This document shows, piece after piece, positions 1 through 5,650 of a stretch of DNA of 7,924 bases. Source of the DNA: Actinomycetales bacterium (GTDB lineage Bacteria; Actinomycetota; Actinomycetes; Actinomycetales; Microbacteriaceae). The first letter of the stretch is position 1; the number at the start of each line of letters is the position of its first letter. The translations under genes and the position numbers were made by a program. Location of the stretch: contig JAATFJ010000304.1 of assembly GCA_015655255.1 (NCBI GenBank), forward strand, positions 1 through 7,924, written 5' to 3'. The notes beneath the pieces were generated by a model, which ran no database searches, was not told where the DNA came from, and worked only from the letters and a program-made list of their open reading frames with translations.

Positions 1-349
1 GCCAGAGGAGCAGGCGGAGCATATGCGCCTGCTCGCCGCCGCCGCGCTCGACGACGCCCATATCGCGGGCACCGCCGCCGCGCTCGCCCCCCTGCGCGAC
101 GCGCTCCTCCGGCTCGCTCGGCGCGGGCAGGCGGCGGGCGAACTGCGTGAAGACGTCACGCCCGAGCTCCTGGCCCGCCTCATCGAGGAGACGGCGCGGA
201 CGGCGCTCGTGCGCAGTGAGGACACCACTCCCACCGCCGAGCTCGTCGTCCGCGTGGTCCTCAGCATCGCAGGGCTCTCCTGGCGCGAGGTGGACGATCT
301 GCTCACCGCGCATCCCCATGTCCTCTTCCCCCGGAAGGTTCAGCTATGA
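1..349 (+). CDS. TetR-family transcriptional regulator, C-terminal part (5' end outside window)
   Basis: The open frame runs in from the left edge (codons begin at base 2) and stops at TGA 347-349. An in-frame ATG at 23 exists, but the frame is already open upstream, so this is probably internal. About 115 residues are visible. They are all-helical, with a segment reading RRGQAAGELREDVTPELLARLI, split as RRGQAAGEL followed by REDVTPELLARLI, which is typical of the ligand-binding/dimerisation half of TetR regulators (a stretch of type 'G-elR-DvtpellA'). The DNA-binding helix-turn-helix lies outside the window, so the family call rests on the C-terminal pattern only. The stop overlaps the next start by 4 bp (ATGA), so the regulator is co-transcribed and probably translationally coupled with the ABC-like and YhgE/Pip genes. 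It is a likely local repressor of this operon; that role is inference. Confidence 0.72.
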   Translation, partial: PEEQAEHMRLLAAAALDDAHIAGTAAALAPLRDALLRLARRGQAAGELREDVTPELLARLIEETARTALVRSEDTTPTAELVVRVVLSIAGLSWREVDDLLTAHPHVLFPRKVQL

Positions 350-1380
350 AGATCGCCCTGCACGGCGTATCCAAGGGCCGACGCGGTTCGGCGCTTCCCG
401 AGACCACGGTCGAGTTCGAGAGCGGCGAGGCGCGGTTCATCCGCGCCGAGACCGAGCAGCGCCCCACCGTCCTCGGCCTCATCGCGAGCGGGCGGATGCG
501 TCCCGATACCGGACACGTCACGATCGACGGTGCCCGCGACGCGAAACAGATCCGCCGACGCATCGCCCTCGTCGATGCGCTCGAAGTGAGCGATCCCCCG
601 GCGAACGTGAGCCTTGCGGGCATCGTGGGGGAAGAGCTCATGTTCGCCGGCCGCGGTGCCACACCGCTCCATGCCCGGCGCTGGCTCGACGAGCTCGGCT
701 TCGATGAGCTGGCAGGGCTGTCGATGGGCGACGTCCCGGCGACGGCGCGCGTGCGCATCCTCAGCGAGCTCGCGGTTCTGCGTCCCGACGTGGACGGATT
801 CGTGCTCGTCCGCCCCGACCGCCACGGCGGTTCCCCGGACGGCTGGTGGCGCATCACCACTGAGTTCGCCGAGCGCGGATACGCTGTGCTCGTCATCGTC
901 GGGGGCTCCGCGGCGCTCGCCTTGGAACGGATGCCCGAGTATCGCGGTCCGCGGATCGCTGTGTCTGGTGTCCCGGATATCGTCGTACCCGCAGGCGGGA
1001 CGGATGTGCTCGGGGACGACCAGCCTACGGGCGGCCTCGATACGGGCAATATCGACGCCGACGAATCCGCTGCGGACGGCTCCGATGAGGAGGACTCCTC
1101 TGCAGACGACCCCGATACGGACGACTCCGACGCGGACGACGCCTCTGCAAAAGAATCCGATCCGGATGGCTCCGATACAGACGACCACGACGCGGACGGC
1201 TCCGCCCTCGGCGACCACGCAGCAGACGATCCGGGACCGGAAGACAACGCCGACACGAGATCCGACGACTCCCAAGACACCCGATCCGGCGATCCCGATC
1301 CTGGTGACTCCGCGCCTCCCGAGCGCACCCCCGACGAGCTCACCACCCCCATCCCTCCCGAGGAAGGAGAAGCACGATGA
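346..1380 (+). CDS. Degenerate ABC-ATPase-like protein with acidic pentapeptide-repeat tail
   Basis: 344 residues; start ATG 346 has GGAAGG 7 nt upstream (333-338) and overlaps the TetR stop. Residues 1-206 follow the order of an ABC nucleotide-binding domain: a strand pair, then IASGRMRPDTGHVTIDG (46-62), matching the usual 'laGllrPdsGevtidG', then RRRIALV (70-76), LSMGD (125-129) at the LSGGQ site, LAVLRPDVDGFVLV (142-155) at the Walker B strand, and RGYAVLVIV (177-185) at the H-loop strand. The catalytic residues are gone. The Walker A loop aligns with residues 34-42 (AETEQRPTV) with Pro40 in place of the Lys, the Walker B Asp-Glu is replaced by Arg-Pro, and there is no H-loop His. Residues 226-344 are low-complexity and very acidic, with a 5-residue period. 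It probably no longer hydrolyses ATP and may act as a structural or regulatory partner of the downstream YhgE/Pip protein. The ABC ancestry is my alignment by eye; the function is inferred. Confidence 0.75.
   Translation: MKIALHGVSKGRRGSALPETTVEFESGEARFIRAETEQRPTVLGLIASGRMRPDTGHVTIDGARDAKQIRRRIALVDALEVSDPPANVSLAGIVGEELMFAGRGATPLHARRWLDELGFDELAGLSMGDVPATARVRILSELAVLRPDVDGFVLVRPDRHGGSPDGWWRITTEFAERGYAVLVIVGGSAALALERMPEYRGPRIAVSGVPDIVVPAGGTDVLGDDQPTGGLDTGNIDADESAADGSDEEDSSADDPDTDDSDADDASAKESDPDGSDTDDHDADGSALGDHAADDPGPEDNADTRSDDSQDTRSGDPDPGDSAPPERTPDELTTPIPPEEGEAR
1048..1242 (+). repeat. 15-bp tandem repeat encoding acidic pentapeptides
   Basis: Thirteen consecutive 15-bp units in frame inside the ABC-like gene encode residues 235-299. 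Examples of successive units are NIDAD, ESAAD, GSDEE, DSSAD, DPDTD, DSDAD, DASAK, ESDPD, GSDTD and DHDAD. The typical pattern is (D/G/E)-S-D-(A/T)-D. The nucleotide units are diverged but recognisable (for example GACTCCGACGCGGAC and GGCTCCGATACAGAC), which fits expansion by slippage followed by drift. Only one lysine occurs in this stretch. A looser Asp/Ser/Pro-rich segment continues to about base 1330. Confidence 0.85.
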
Positions 1381-3263
1381 AGATCCCCGCCATGGTCGCG
1401 GCGGAGTTCCGCCGCCTCACTGCCAGCAAGATGGGCATCCTCGCCCTCGTCGCGCTCCTCTGCGTGCCCATCCTCTACGGCGGCGTCTACCTCTGGGCCA
1501 ATCAGGACCCCTATGGGAAGTTCTCGGAGGTGCCCGTCGCCCTCGTTGTCGAGGACACCGGTTCTTCCGACGGCGACAACTACGGGAAGACCGTCGCCGA
1601 CAACCTCGTGGAAGGGCATGCCTTCGACTGGCAGGAGATGTCGGCCGATGCGGCCACCGCGGCCCTCCGCGCCGGCGACGTCGACTTCACCGTGACGATT
1701 CCCGCCGATTTCTCGGATGCGCTCACCTCCGCCTCCGGCACGGACCCGCGCCAGGCTTCCATCGAGCTGGAGACCAACGACGCGAACAACTATCTCGCTT
1801 CCTCGATGGGCACGCAGGCCGTCGAGAAGATCCGCGCCTCCGTCGCGCAACTCGTGGGGAGCGAGGCCGCCGAGCGGCTGCTCACGGGGCTCAGCGACAT
1901 CCGCGACAAGCTCAGTGAGGCCACTGATGGCGCGACGCAGCTCGTCGACGGCACGGCCACGGCGGCATCCGGCAGCGTGCAGCTCGCCGACGGGACCGCT
2001 CAGCTCGCCTCGGGATCCGCACAGCTCTCCGACGGCGCCTCTCAGCTCGCGAGCGGATCACGCTCGCTCGCCGATGGTGCCCGCCAACTCGCCGACGGCG
2101 CCAAGCAAGTGAGCGCGGGGAACCAGCAGCTCGCGGCCGTCGCCGACCGTGCGGGCGCCGCGGTGCAGGATGCCGCGAATGCCCTCCCTCAGGTCCGCAG
2201 CGACATCGAGCAGCTGCTCAGCGATCGCGGTCTCACGACGGATGAGATCGCCGATGTCCTCTCCCGACTCGACCCCGTCGCCGCGCAGCTCCAGCAGGGC
2301 AACGCCACCGTGCAGCAGGCGGTGGGCCAGGTCGACCAGCTCGCGGCCGGGGCGGCGACCCTCGCGGCGAGTGCGAACACGCTCGCGGACGGGGCAAGTT
2401 CCGTCGCGGATGGAGCGGGCTCGGTCTCCGAGGGGGCGAGTTCCGTGGCGAGCGGGGCGGCCTCCGCGGATGCGGGCGCCGCACAGCTCCGCGACGGGCT
2501 CGGCACAATCGCCTCCGGCACCGTGACGCTCCGCGACGGCCTCGCCGACGGGGTCGACTCGATCCCCGCCTCCACCCCCGACCTGCGGCAGAAGCAGGCC
2601 GACACGATCTCCGATCCCGTCGCCGTCTCCAGCGATAAGGTCGCCTCCGCGGAGGACTACGGGGCAGGACTCGCACCCTTCTTCGCCGCCCTCGCCGGCT
2701 GGATCGGGATCTACGCGCTCTTCCTCATCGTCAAGCCCGTGTCCCGCCGCGCCGTGACGGCGCTGCACTCGCCGTTGCGGATCACGGTCGCCGCATGGCT
2801 CACGCCCGCGGTGCTCGGCGCGGTGCAGATGATCGGACTGCTCGGCATCCTCATGCTCGCCCTGGGCTTCACCTTCGACAATCCGATCGGCACGCTGGGC
2901 GTCCTCGTGATGGCATCGGCTACCTTCGCAGCGATCGTGCTCGCCCTCAACATCTGGCTGGGATCGGTGGGGCAGTTCCTCGGACTCATCCTCATGGTGC
3001 TCCAGCTCGTGACGGCGGGAGGGACCTTCCCCTGGCAGACGCTGCCCGGGCCGCTCGCGGTGCTGCACCACGTGCTGCCGATGGGCTACGTCGTCGATGC
3101 GATGCGACAGCTCATGTACGGGGGGAACCTTCCCCGTGCCGCGGGCGATCTGGGCATCCTCGCCGCGTGGCTCGTCGGCGCACTCGTGCTCTCCGCGATC
3201 GGGGTGACGCGCATGACGCGCCGAAGGACCCTGCGCGACCTGCAGCCGAGCCTCATCGGGTAG
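1377..3263 (+). CDS. YhgE/Pip-family membrane protein with heptad repeats
   Basis: 628 residues; ATG 1377 overlaps the previous stop (ATGA) and is preceded by AGGAAGGAG at 1361-1369. Architecture: a short cytoplasmic start, TM1 at about 19-41, then the YhgE/Pip N-terminal domain with VPVALVVEDTG (about 52-62) and DNYGKTVADNL. Two blocks of xxxLxxG heptads follow, at about 185-253 (QLADGTA/QLASGSA type) and 319-388, separated by an alpha-helical region. The C-terminal part has about five membrane segments, near 432-452, 475-497, 507-529, 533-547 and 592-611. The loop GGTFPWQTLPGPLAV...LPMGYVVDAMRQLMYGG is the characteristic ABC-2-like C-terminal motif of the family. Relatives include Bacillus YhgE and the lactococcal phage infection protein Pip. 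Transport substrate is not established for most members. Its position after an ABC-like gene suggests a paired membrane/accessory unit. Family assignment is secure; substrate and direction are unknown. Confidence 0.93.
   Translation: MKIPAMVAAEFRRLTASKMGILALVALLCVPILYGGVYLWANQDPYGKFSEVPVALVVEDTGSSDGDNYGKTVADNLVEGHAFDWQEMSADAATAALRAGDVDFTVTIPADFSDALTSASGTDPRQASIELETNDANNYLASSMGTQAVEKIRASVAQLVGSEAAERLLTGLSDIRDKLSEATDGATQLVDGTATAASGSVQLADGTAQLASGSAQLSDGASQLASGSRSLADGARQLADGAKQVSAGNQQLAAVADRAGAAVQDAANALPQVRSDIEQLLSDRGLTTDEIADVLSRLDPVAAQLQQGNATVQQAVGQVDQLAAGAATLAASANTLADGASSVADGAGSVSEGASSVASGAASADAGAAQLRDGLGTIASGTVTLRDGLADGVDSIPASTPDLRQKQADTISDPVAVSSDKVASAEDYGAGLAPFFAALAGWIGIYALFLIVKPVSRRAVTALHSPLRITVAAWLTPAVLGAVQMIGLLGILMLALGFTFDNPIGTLGVLVMASATFAAIVLALNIWLGSVGQFLGLILMVLQLVTAGGTFPWQTLPGPLAVLHHVLPMGYVVDAMRQLMYGGNLPRAAGDLGILAAWLVGALVLSAIGVTRMTRRRTLRDLQPSLIG
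1926..2541 (+). repeat. Two blocks of xxxLxxG heptad repeats (21-bp period) within the YhgE/Pip gene
   Basis: Residues about 184-253 and 319-388 consist of near-continuous 7-residue units such as AQLASGS, AQLSDGA, SQLASGS, RQLADGA, then TLADGAS, SVADGAG, SVSEGAS, SVASGAA. The nucleotide sequence repeats with a 21-bp period (recurring CAGCTCGCC-GACGG). Each block holds roughly ten units. In the second block Val often replaces Leu and Ala/Ser dominates, so it is more degenerate. Known YhgE/Pip proteins carry the same heptad class in the extracytoplasmic part; a long helical rod or stalk is the likely structure. Confidence 0.85.
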
Positions 3264-3304
3264 GCGAGGCACCGGCCCCACCACCGCGCCTCCCCTCTCT
3301 TTTC

Positions 3305-3352
3305 GCCTGTCTGCCTCTCCGCCTCTCCGCCTGTCCGCCTCTCCGCCTGTCC
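3305..3352. repeat. 8-bp tandem repeat GCCTSTCC
   Basis: Six back-to-back octamers: GCCTGTCT, GCCTCTCC, GCCTCTCC, GCCTGTCC, GCCTCTCC, GCCTGTCC. They sit in a wider polypyrimidine stretch after the YhgE/Pip gene. This looks like a simple-sequence tract that could vary in copy number; no function can be read from it. Confidence 0.8.
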
Positions 3353-3390
3353 GCTCTCCTGTCCTCCCCCTCCCCCGCGTTTCCACACTT

Positions 3391-3476
3391 CTGCCGAGCC
3401 ACCCACCTCCTGCCGGGCCACCCACGTAAATGCGTAGTTATGTGGGCGGCTCAGCGGAAAGTGGGTGGTTCGACGG
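3391..3476. repeat. Long imperfect inverted repeat (39-nt arms, 8-nt loop)
   Basis: Arms 3391-3429 and 3438-3476 flank the loop ATGCGTAG (3430-3437). The inner stem CCCACGTAA/TTATGTGGG pairs fully with one G-T wobble. Moving outward the arms pair along their whole length with five A-C mismatches and about four further G-T wobbles. All departures from perfect pairing are transitions. The left arm also holds a direct duplication of CTGCCGRGCCACCCAC (3391-3406 and 3410-3425), mirrored in the right arm by GTGGGCGGCT and GTGGGTGGTT. It lies between convergent genes, so it could terminate both transcripts or be a REP/BIME-like or MITE-like interspersed element. Structure is seen; identity is inferred. 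Confidence 0.8.
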
Positions 3477-3543
3477 GGAGAGGGAGGCGGAGCTTCGGCG
3501 AAGACCTCTGCCGCACCCCGCGGAACCTCCGCGCACACCGCGC

Positions 3544-4230
3544 TCAGCGGGAGGCGGCAGGGACGACAAGCACGGACTGGGCGACGAGGGCGGAGAGCTC
3601 CACAGGGCGACCCGCGTGGCGAACGGTCATGAGTCCCGTGACGGCGAGCGGGCGTTCGACGCGCAGCTGTGCACCGATCGCGATGCTCCGCGCGGTGAGG
3701 AACTGCAGCACCTCCGCATTGCGGTCGGAGACGCGCGAGACACACACGGTCTCCCCCTCCGCGGCCTCGGCGAGCGCACGAGCGCGCGGCTCGGAGATGC
3801 GTCGCCCCGGCCGCGGGATGGGGTCGCCGTGCGGGTCGATATCGGGGAAGCCGATCGCCTCGTCCATGCGCGCGAGCACAAGATCGGAGACGGCGTGCTC
3901 AAGGCGGTCTGCCTCGTCGTGCACCTGGTCCCACGTAAGCTGCAGCTGCTCCACGAGGTAGGTCTCGATGATGCGATGCCGCCGCACGACCTCGACGGCG
4001 ATGCGCTCCCCCTCTGCGGTGAGCTCGATGGCGCCGTAGGGCTCGTAGCGGATGAGCTCCTGCCGCGCGAGCTTCTTGAGGTTCGCGGAGACCGTGGAGG
4101 GGGTGACCCCCAGAGAGGCGGCGAGGTCGCTCGTCGTCGCGCGCCGCTCCTCTCCGGGCCAGGCGCACGCCTTCCAGATGAGGGGCAGGTAGTCCTCGAT
4201 GACGCGGGTGGTCTCGCTGGGTGTCGGCAT
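3544..4230 (-). CDS. MntR/DtxR-family metal-dependent transcriptional regulator (Mn-type)
   Basis: 228 residues, starting MPTPSETTRVIEDYLPLIW. The frame is open well upstream, but this ATG aligns with the family N-terminus and has GGGGAG about 10 nt before it; longer starts would lie inside the exchanger gene. Order: winged helix at about 8-75 (recognition region LGVTPSTVSANLKKL), metal-binding/dimerisation domain at about 76-140 with RRHRIIE, VHDEADRLEHAVSD and HGDPIPRP, and a C-terminal FeoA/SH3-like domain at about 155-226. Aligned to DtxR, the ancillary ligands are His85, Glu89 and His104. Primary-site positions are Asp13 (DtxR Met10, MntR Asp8), Asp108 (DtxR Cys102, MntR Glu99), Glu111 and His112. 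An all O/N ligand set fits Mn2+ rather than Fe2+. MntR Glu11 corresponds to Pro16, an oddity. The gene starts 5 bp after the exchanger stop, so it is in the same operon and is likely read under the same Mn-responsive leader. Confidence 0.9.
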   Translation of the reverse strand: MPTPSETTRVIEDYLPLIWKACAWPGEERRATTSDLAASLGVTPSTVSANLKKLARQELIRYEPYGAIELTAEGERIAVEVVRRHRIIETYLVEQLQLTWDQVHDEADRLEHAVSDLVLARMDEAIGFPDIDPHGDPIPRPGRRISEPRARALAEAAEGETVCVSRVSDRNAEVLQFLTARSIAIGAQLRVERPLAVTGLMTVRHAGRPVELSALVAQSVLVVPAASR

Positions 4231-4235
4231 CGTGT

Positions 4236-5489
4236 CTATTCTCCCCGGTTCGCACCGACGAGGGCGCGCTCTTTCCCCTCCGCACCGATGCGACGGAAGG
4301 GCGCGGAGAGCGCAGGCATGATATGTGCGCGGTGCAGCACAAGGAAGACGACGGCGATCGCCGCCTGCACGATGCTGAGCACGTAGCGTCCCGTCGTGTC
4401 CGTGACGACGAACTGGACGAGGAAGAGCGCGCCGAGGCCGACGGCGGAGGTCCAGTGGAAGCGCATCGCGATGATGACGGCGAGTCCGAGGAGGGTCTGC
4501 GTCGCGGTGAGAACGAACTCCTCCACCTGGCGCACATCGAGGGGCAGGCCCATTCCACCTCCGCCGACGGCGTGTGCGAGGGGGAGCGAGCCGACGAGGA
4601 GGCTCCACTGGTTGACCTTCGAGGCGATGAGCGTCGCGATCGCGGCGGCGCCCCTCCCGCGCACGGCGAACATCACGGCGATGAGGAACTCGGGTGCCTC
4701 GCTCGCGAGGGGCGCGAGCCACTGCACGAGGAAGTAGCTGTCCACTCCGAGCGAGGAGCCAGAGGCGACGAGCGCATCGGCGAAGGGCTCCGCGGAGAGG
4801 AGGATGATCGCCGCGGAGATCAGGAAGAGCGTCACGACCGTGATCCGGCGCCGGCGCTGCGGCAGCGCGCCGATAACGGCCGCGGTGCCGACGAGCTCCT
4901 CCTCACCGTCGTCCTCGACCTTGCCGGAACGCCAGAGGTACGCGACGAAGACAAGCACGAGAACGATGCCGAACCACAGCGGAATACTGCCGAGGAGCGG
5001 GATCGCGAAGGCGAGGATCGCGAGGATCGCGAGAAAGCCAATCTCCAGGCGGCTTGCGGGGGGGAGCAGCAGCGCCGTCGGCTTCGTCGCGCCCCGTGCC
5101 GCCGCGGCGCGACGCGCGACGACGATGGCAATGATCGCGACGAGCGGCCACCCGAAGCCGAGGAGCAGGCGGTTCGAGCCCGTCATATTCGCGGCGGCGT
5201 AGGGCGCGAACTCCGCATCCGTCCCCGACCGGAACGCGTAGTAGAGGTCGACGGCATACTCGGGGAGCACAGCGATGAGCGCGAGCAGGGCGATGGCGAG
5301 CGCGCCGGAGATGTCCTTCTGCGCGGCCTCCGCGGCCCAGGCGAGAAGGAAGGCCGCCGCGACGATCGCGGCGCCGAAAAGTAGCACCTCGACGGCGGGG
5401 GCGAGGTGCATCCCGGTCACGCGGACGATGAGGGCGGGGGCGGCGATGATGAGACAGAGTGCCAGGCGGCGCACGAGGGCAGCGGGCAT
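4236..5489 (-). CDS. CaCA-family cation exchanger, candidate Mn2+ efflux protein
   Basis: 417 residues; ATG at 5489-5487 with GGAG 6 nt upstream. It is an integral membrane protein of about 10-11 hydrophobic segments. Two inverted alpha-repeats typical of Na+/Ca2+-type exchangers are visible. Alpha-1 is about 54-106, with LPE (75-77) followed by N101 and TGSN (103-106). Alpha-2 is about 233-303, with SGSSLG, APLASEAPE (259-267) and SKVNQWSLLVGSLPL. A charged cytoplasmic loop (about 187-215, KVEDDGEEEL then QRRRR) separates the halves, as in this superfamily. Length is normal for bacterial members. Databases would probably name it a sodium/calcium or sodium:proton exchanger. The Mn2+ riboswitch-like leader in front and the MntR-type regulator 5 bp behind argue that its physiological substrate is Mn2+, exported from the cytoplasm. 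Family is firm; substrate is inferred from context. Confidence 0.9.
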   Translation of the reverse strand: MPAALVRRLALCLIIAAPALIVRVTGMHLAPAVEVLLFGAAIVAAAFLLAWAAEAAQKDISGALAIALLALIAVLPEYAVDLYYAFRSGTDAEFAPYAAANMTGSNRLLLGFGWPLVAIIAIVVARRAAAARGATKPTALLLPPASRLEIGFLAILAILAFAIPLLGSIPLWFGIVLVLVFVAYLWRSGKVEDDGEEELVGTAAVIGALPQRRRRITVVTLFLISAAIILLSAEPFADALVASGSSLGVDSYFLVQWLAPLASEAPEFLIAVMFAVRGRGAAAIATLIASKVNQWSLLVGSLPLAHAVGGGGMGLPLDVRQVEEFVLTATQTLLGLAVIIAMRFHWTSAVGLGALFLVQFVVTDTTGRYVLSIVQAAIAVVFLVLHRAHIMPALSAPFRRIGAEGKERALVGANRGE

Positions 5490-5509
5490 GGGGTTCTCCA
5501 GATCGGTCG

Positions 5510-5528
5510 CCGAGACAGAACGTCTCGG
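5510..5528 (-). promoter_or_regulatory. Hairpin between aptamer and start codon, possible expression platform
   Basis: On the - strand CCGAGAC (5528-5522), loop GTTCT, GTCTCGG (5516-5510) is a perfect 7-bp stem. Its 5' arm imitates the 3' end of the aptamer: CGAGACGTTCTGTC here against CGAGACCTTCAGTC at 5547-5534, with a 20-bp offset. GTCTCG could therefore pair with either copy of CGAGAC, which would make aptamer closure and this hairpin interdependent. There is no T-run, so translational control is more likely than termination. The role is inferred. Confidence 0.5.
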
Positions 5529-5535
5529 TCACGGA

Positions 5536-5650
5536 CTGAAGGTCTCGTTCGCCTCGGGATGATGAGGTGGGGCGCCGGGCCGATCTCCGTGATGGCCAGT
5601 GTGTCGACGCGCCCGCGGCCGGAAACCGGCGCGGAACTACTCCCCTTCGG
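5536..5650 (-). promoter_or_regulatory. yybP-ykoY-type Mn2+ riboswitch aptamer
   Basis: Read on the - strand, the leader contains the two hallmark segments of the yybP-ykoY (Mn2+) riboswitch class. The 5' element is GAAGGGGAGTAG (5648-5637) and the 3' element is GAACGAGACCTTC (5550-5538). GAAGG (5648-5644) pairs with CCTTC (5542-5538) to close P1. A strong P2 hairpin follows the 5' element: arms CCGCGCCGG and CCGGCCGCGG around a TTT loop, 5634-5613, with one bulged C. GGGCGC (5614-5609) can pair with GCGCCC (5575-5570) as a further helix, though it shares two bases with P2. The known class senses Mn2+ and often controls Mn2+ exporters. It lies about 50 nt before the exchanger start, on the same strand. 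Motif matching was done by eye; the internal helices between P2 and the 3' element are less certain. Confidence 0.82.

Larger units (their letters stand above)
3264..3543. other. Convergent intergenic region, no gene
   Basis: The 280-bp gap between the YhgE/Pip stop (+) and the MntR-type stop (-) has no credible coding sequence. Bases about 3283-3380 are strongly pyrimidine-rich on the + strand and include an 8-bp tandem repeat. Bases 3391-3476 form a long imperfect inverted repeat. Short hairpins CTTCG-G-CGAAG (3493-3503) and CGCGGA-ACC-TCCGCG (3519-3533) lie just after the MntR-type stop and could help end transcription from the right, although none is followed by a T-run. Confidence 0.6.

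Noticed and set aside
303..1850. 515-residue open frame on the - strand opposite the ABC-like and YhgE genes
   Set aside because: It is Ser/Gly-rich translation antisense to the Asp-rich repeat, has no family resemblance, and conflicts with two well-supported + strand genes with ribosome sites.
2058..3425. 455-residue - strand open frame opposite the YhgE/Pip gene
   Set aside because: Arg/Gly/His-rich antisense translation typical of high-GC DNA, overlapping a clear membrane protein gene and running into the intergenic repeat.
3305..3476. CRISPR array
   Set aside because: The repeats are 8-bp contiguous units plus one large hairpin; there are no regularly spaced unique spacers and no cas genes.
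4231..4722. N-terminal extension of the MntR-type gene by 164 codons
   Set aside because: The extra residues are Arg-rich translation antiparallel in character to no known domain and lie inside the exchanger gene; the internal ATG at 4230 matches the family N-terminus and has a ribosome site.
5510..5528. Palindrome CCGAGAC-N5-GTCTCGG as an MntR operator
   Set aside because: It does not resemble known DtxR/MntR boxes and lies downstream of a riboswitch-like aptamer in the leader, so an RNA hairpin is the simpler reading.
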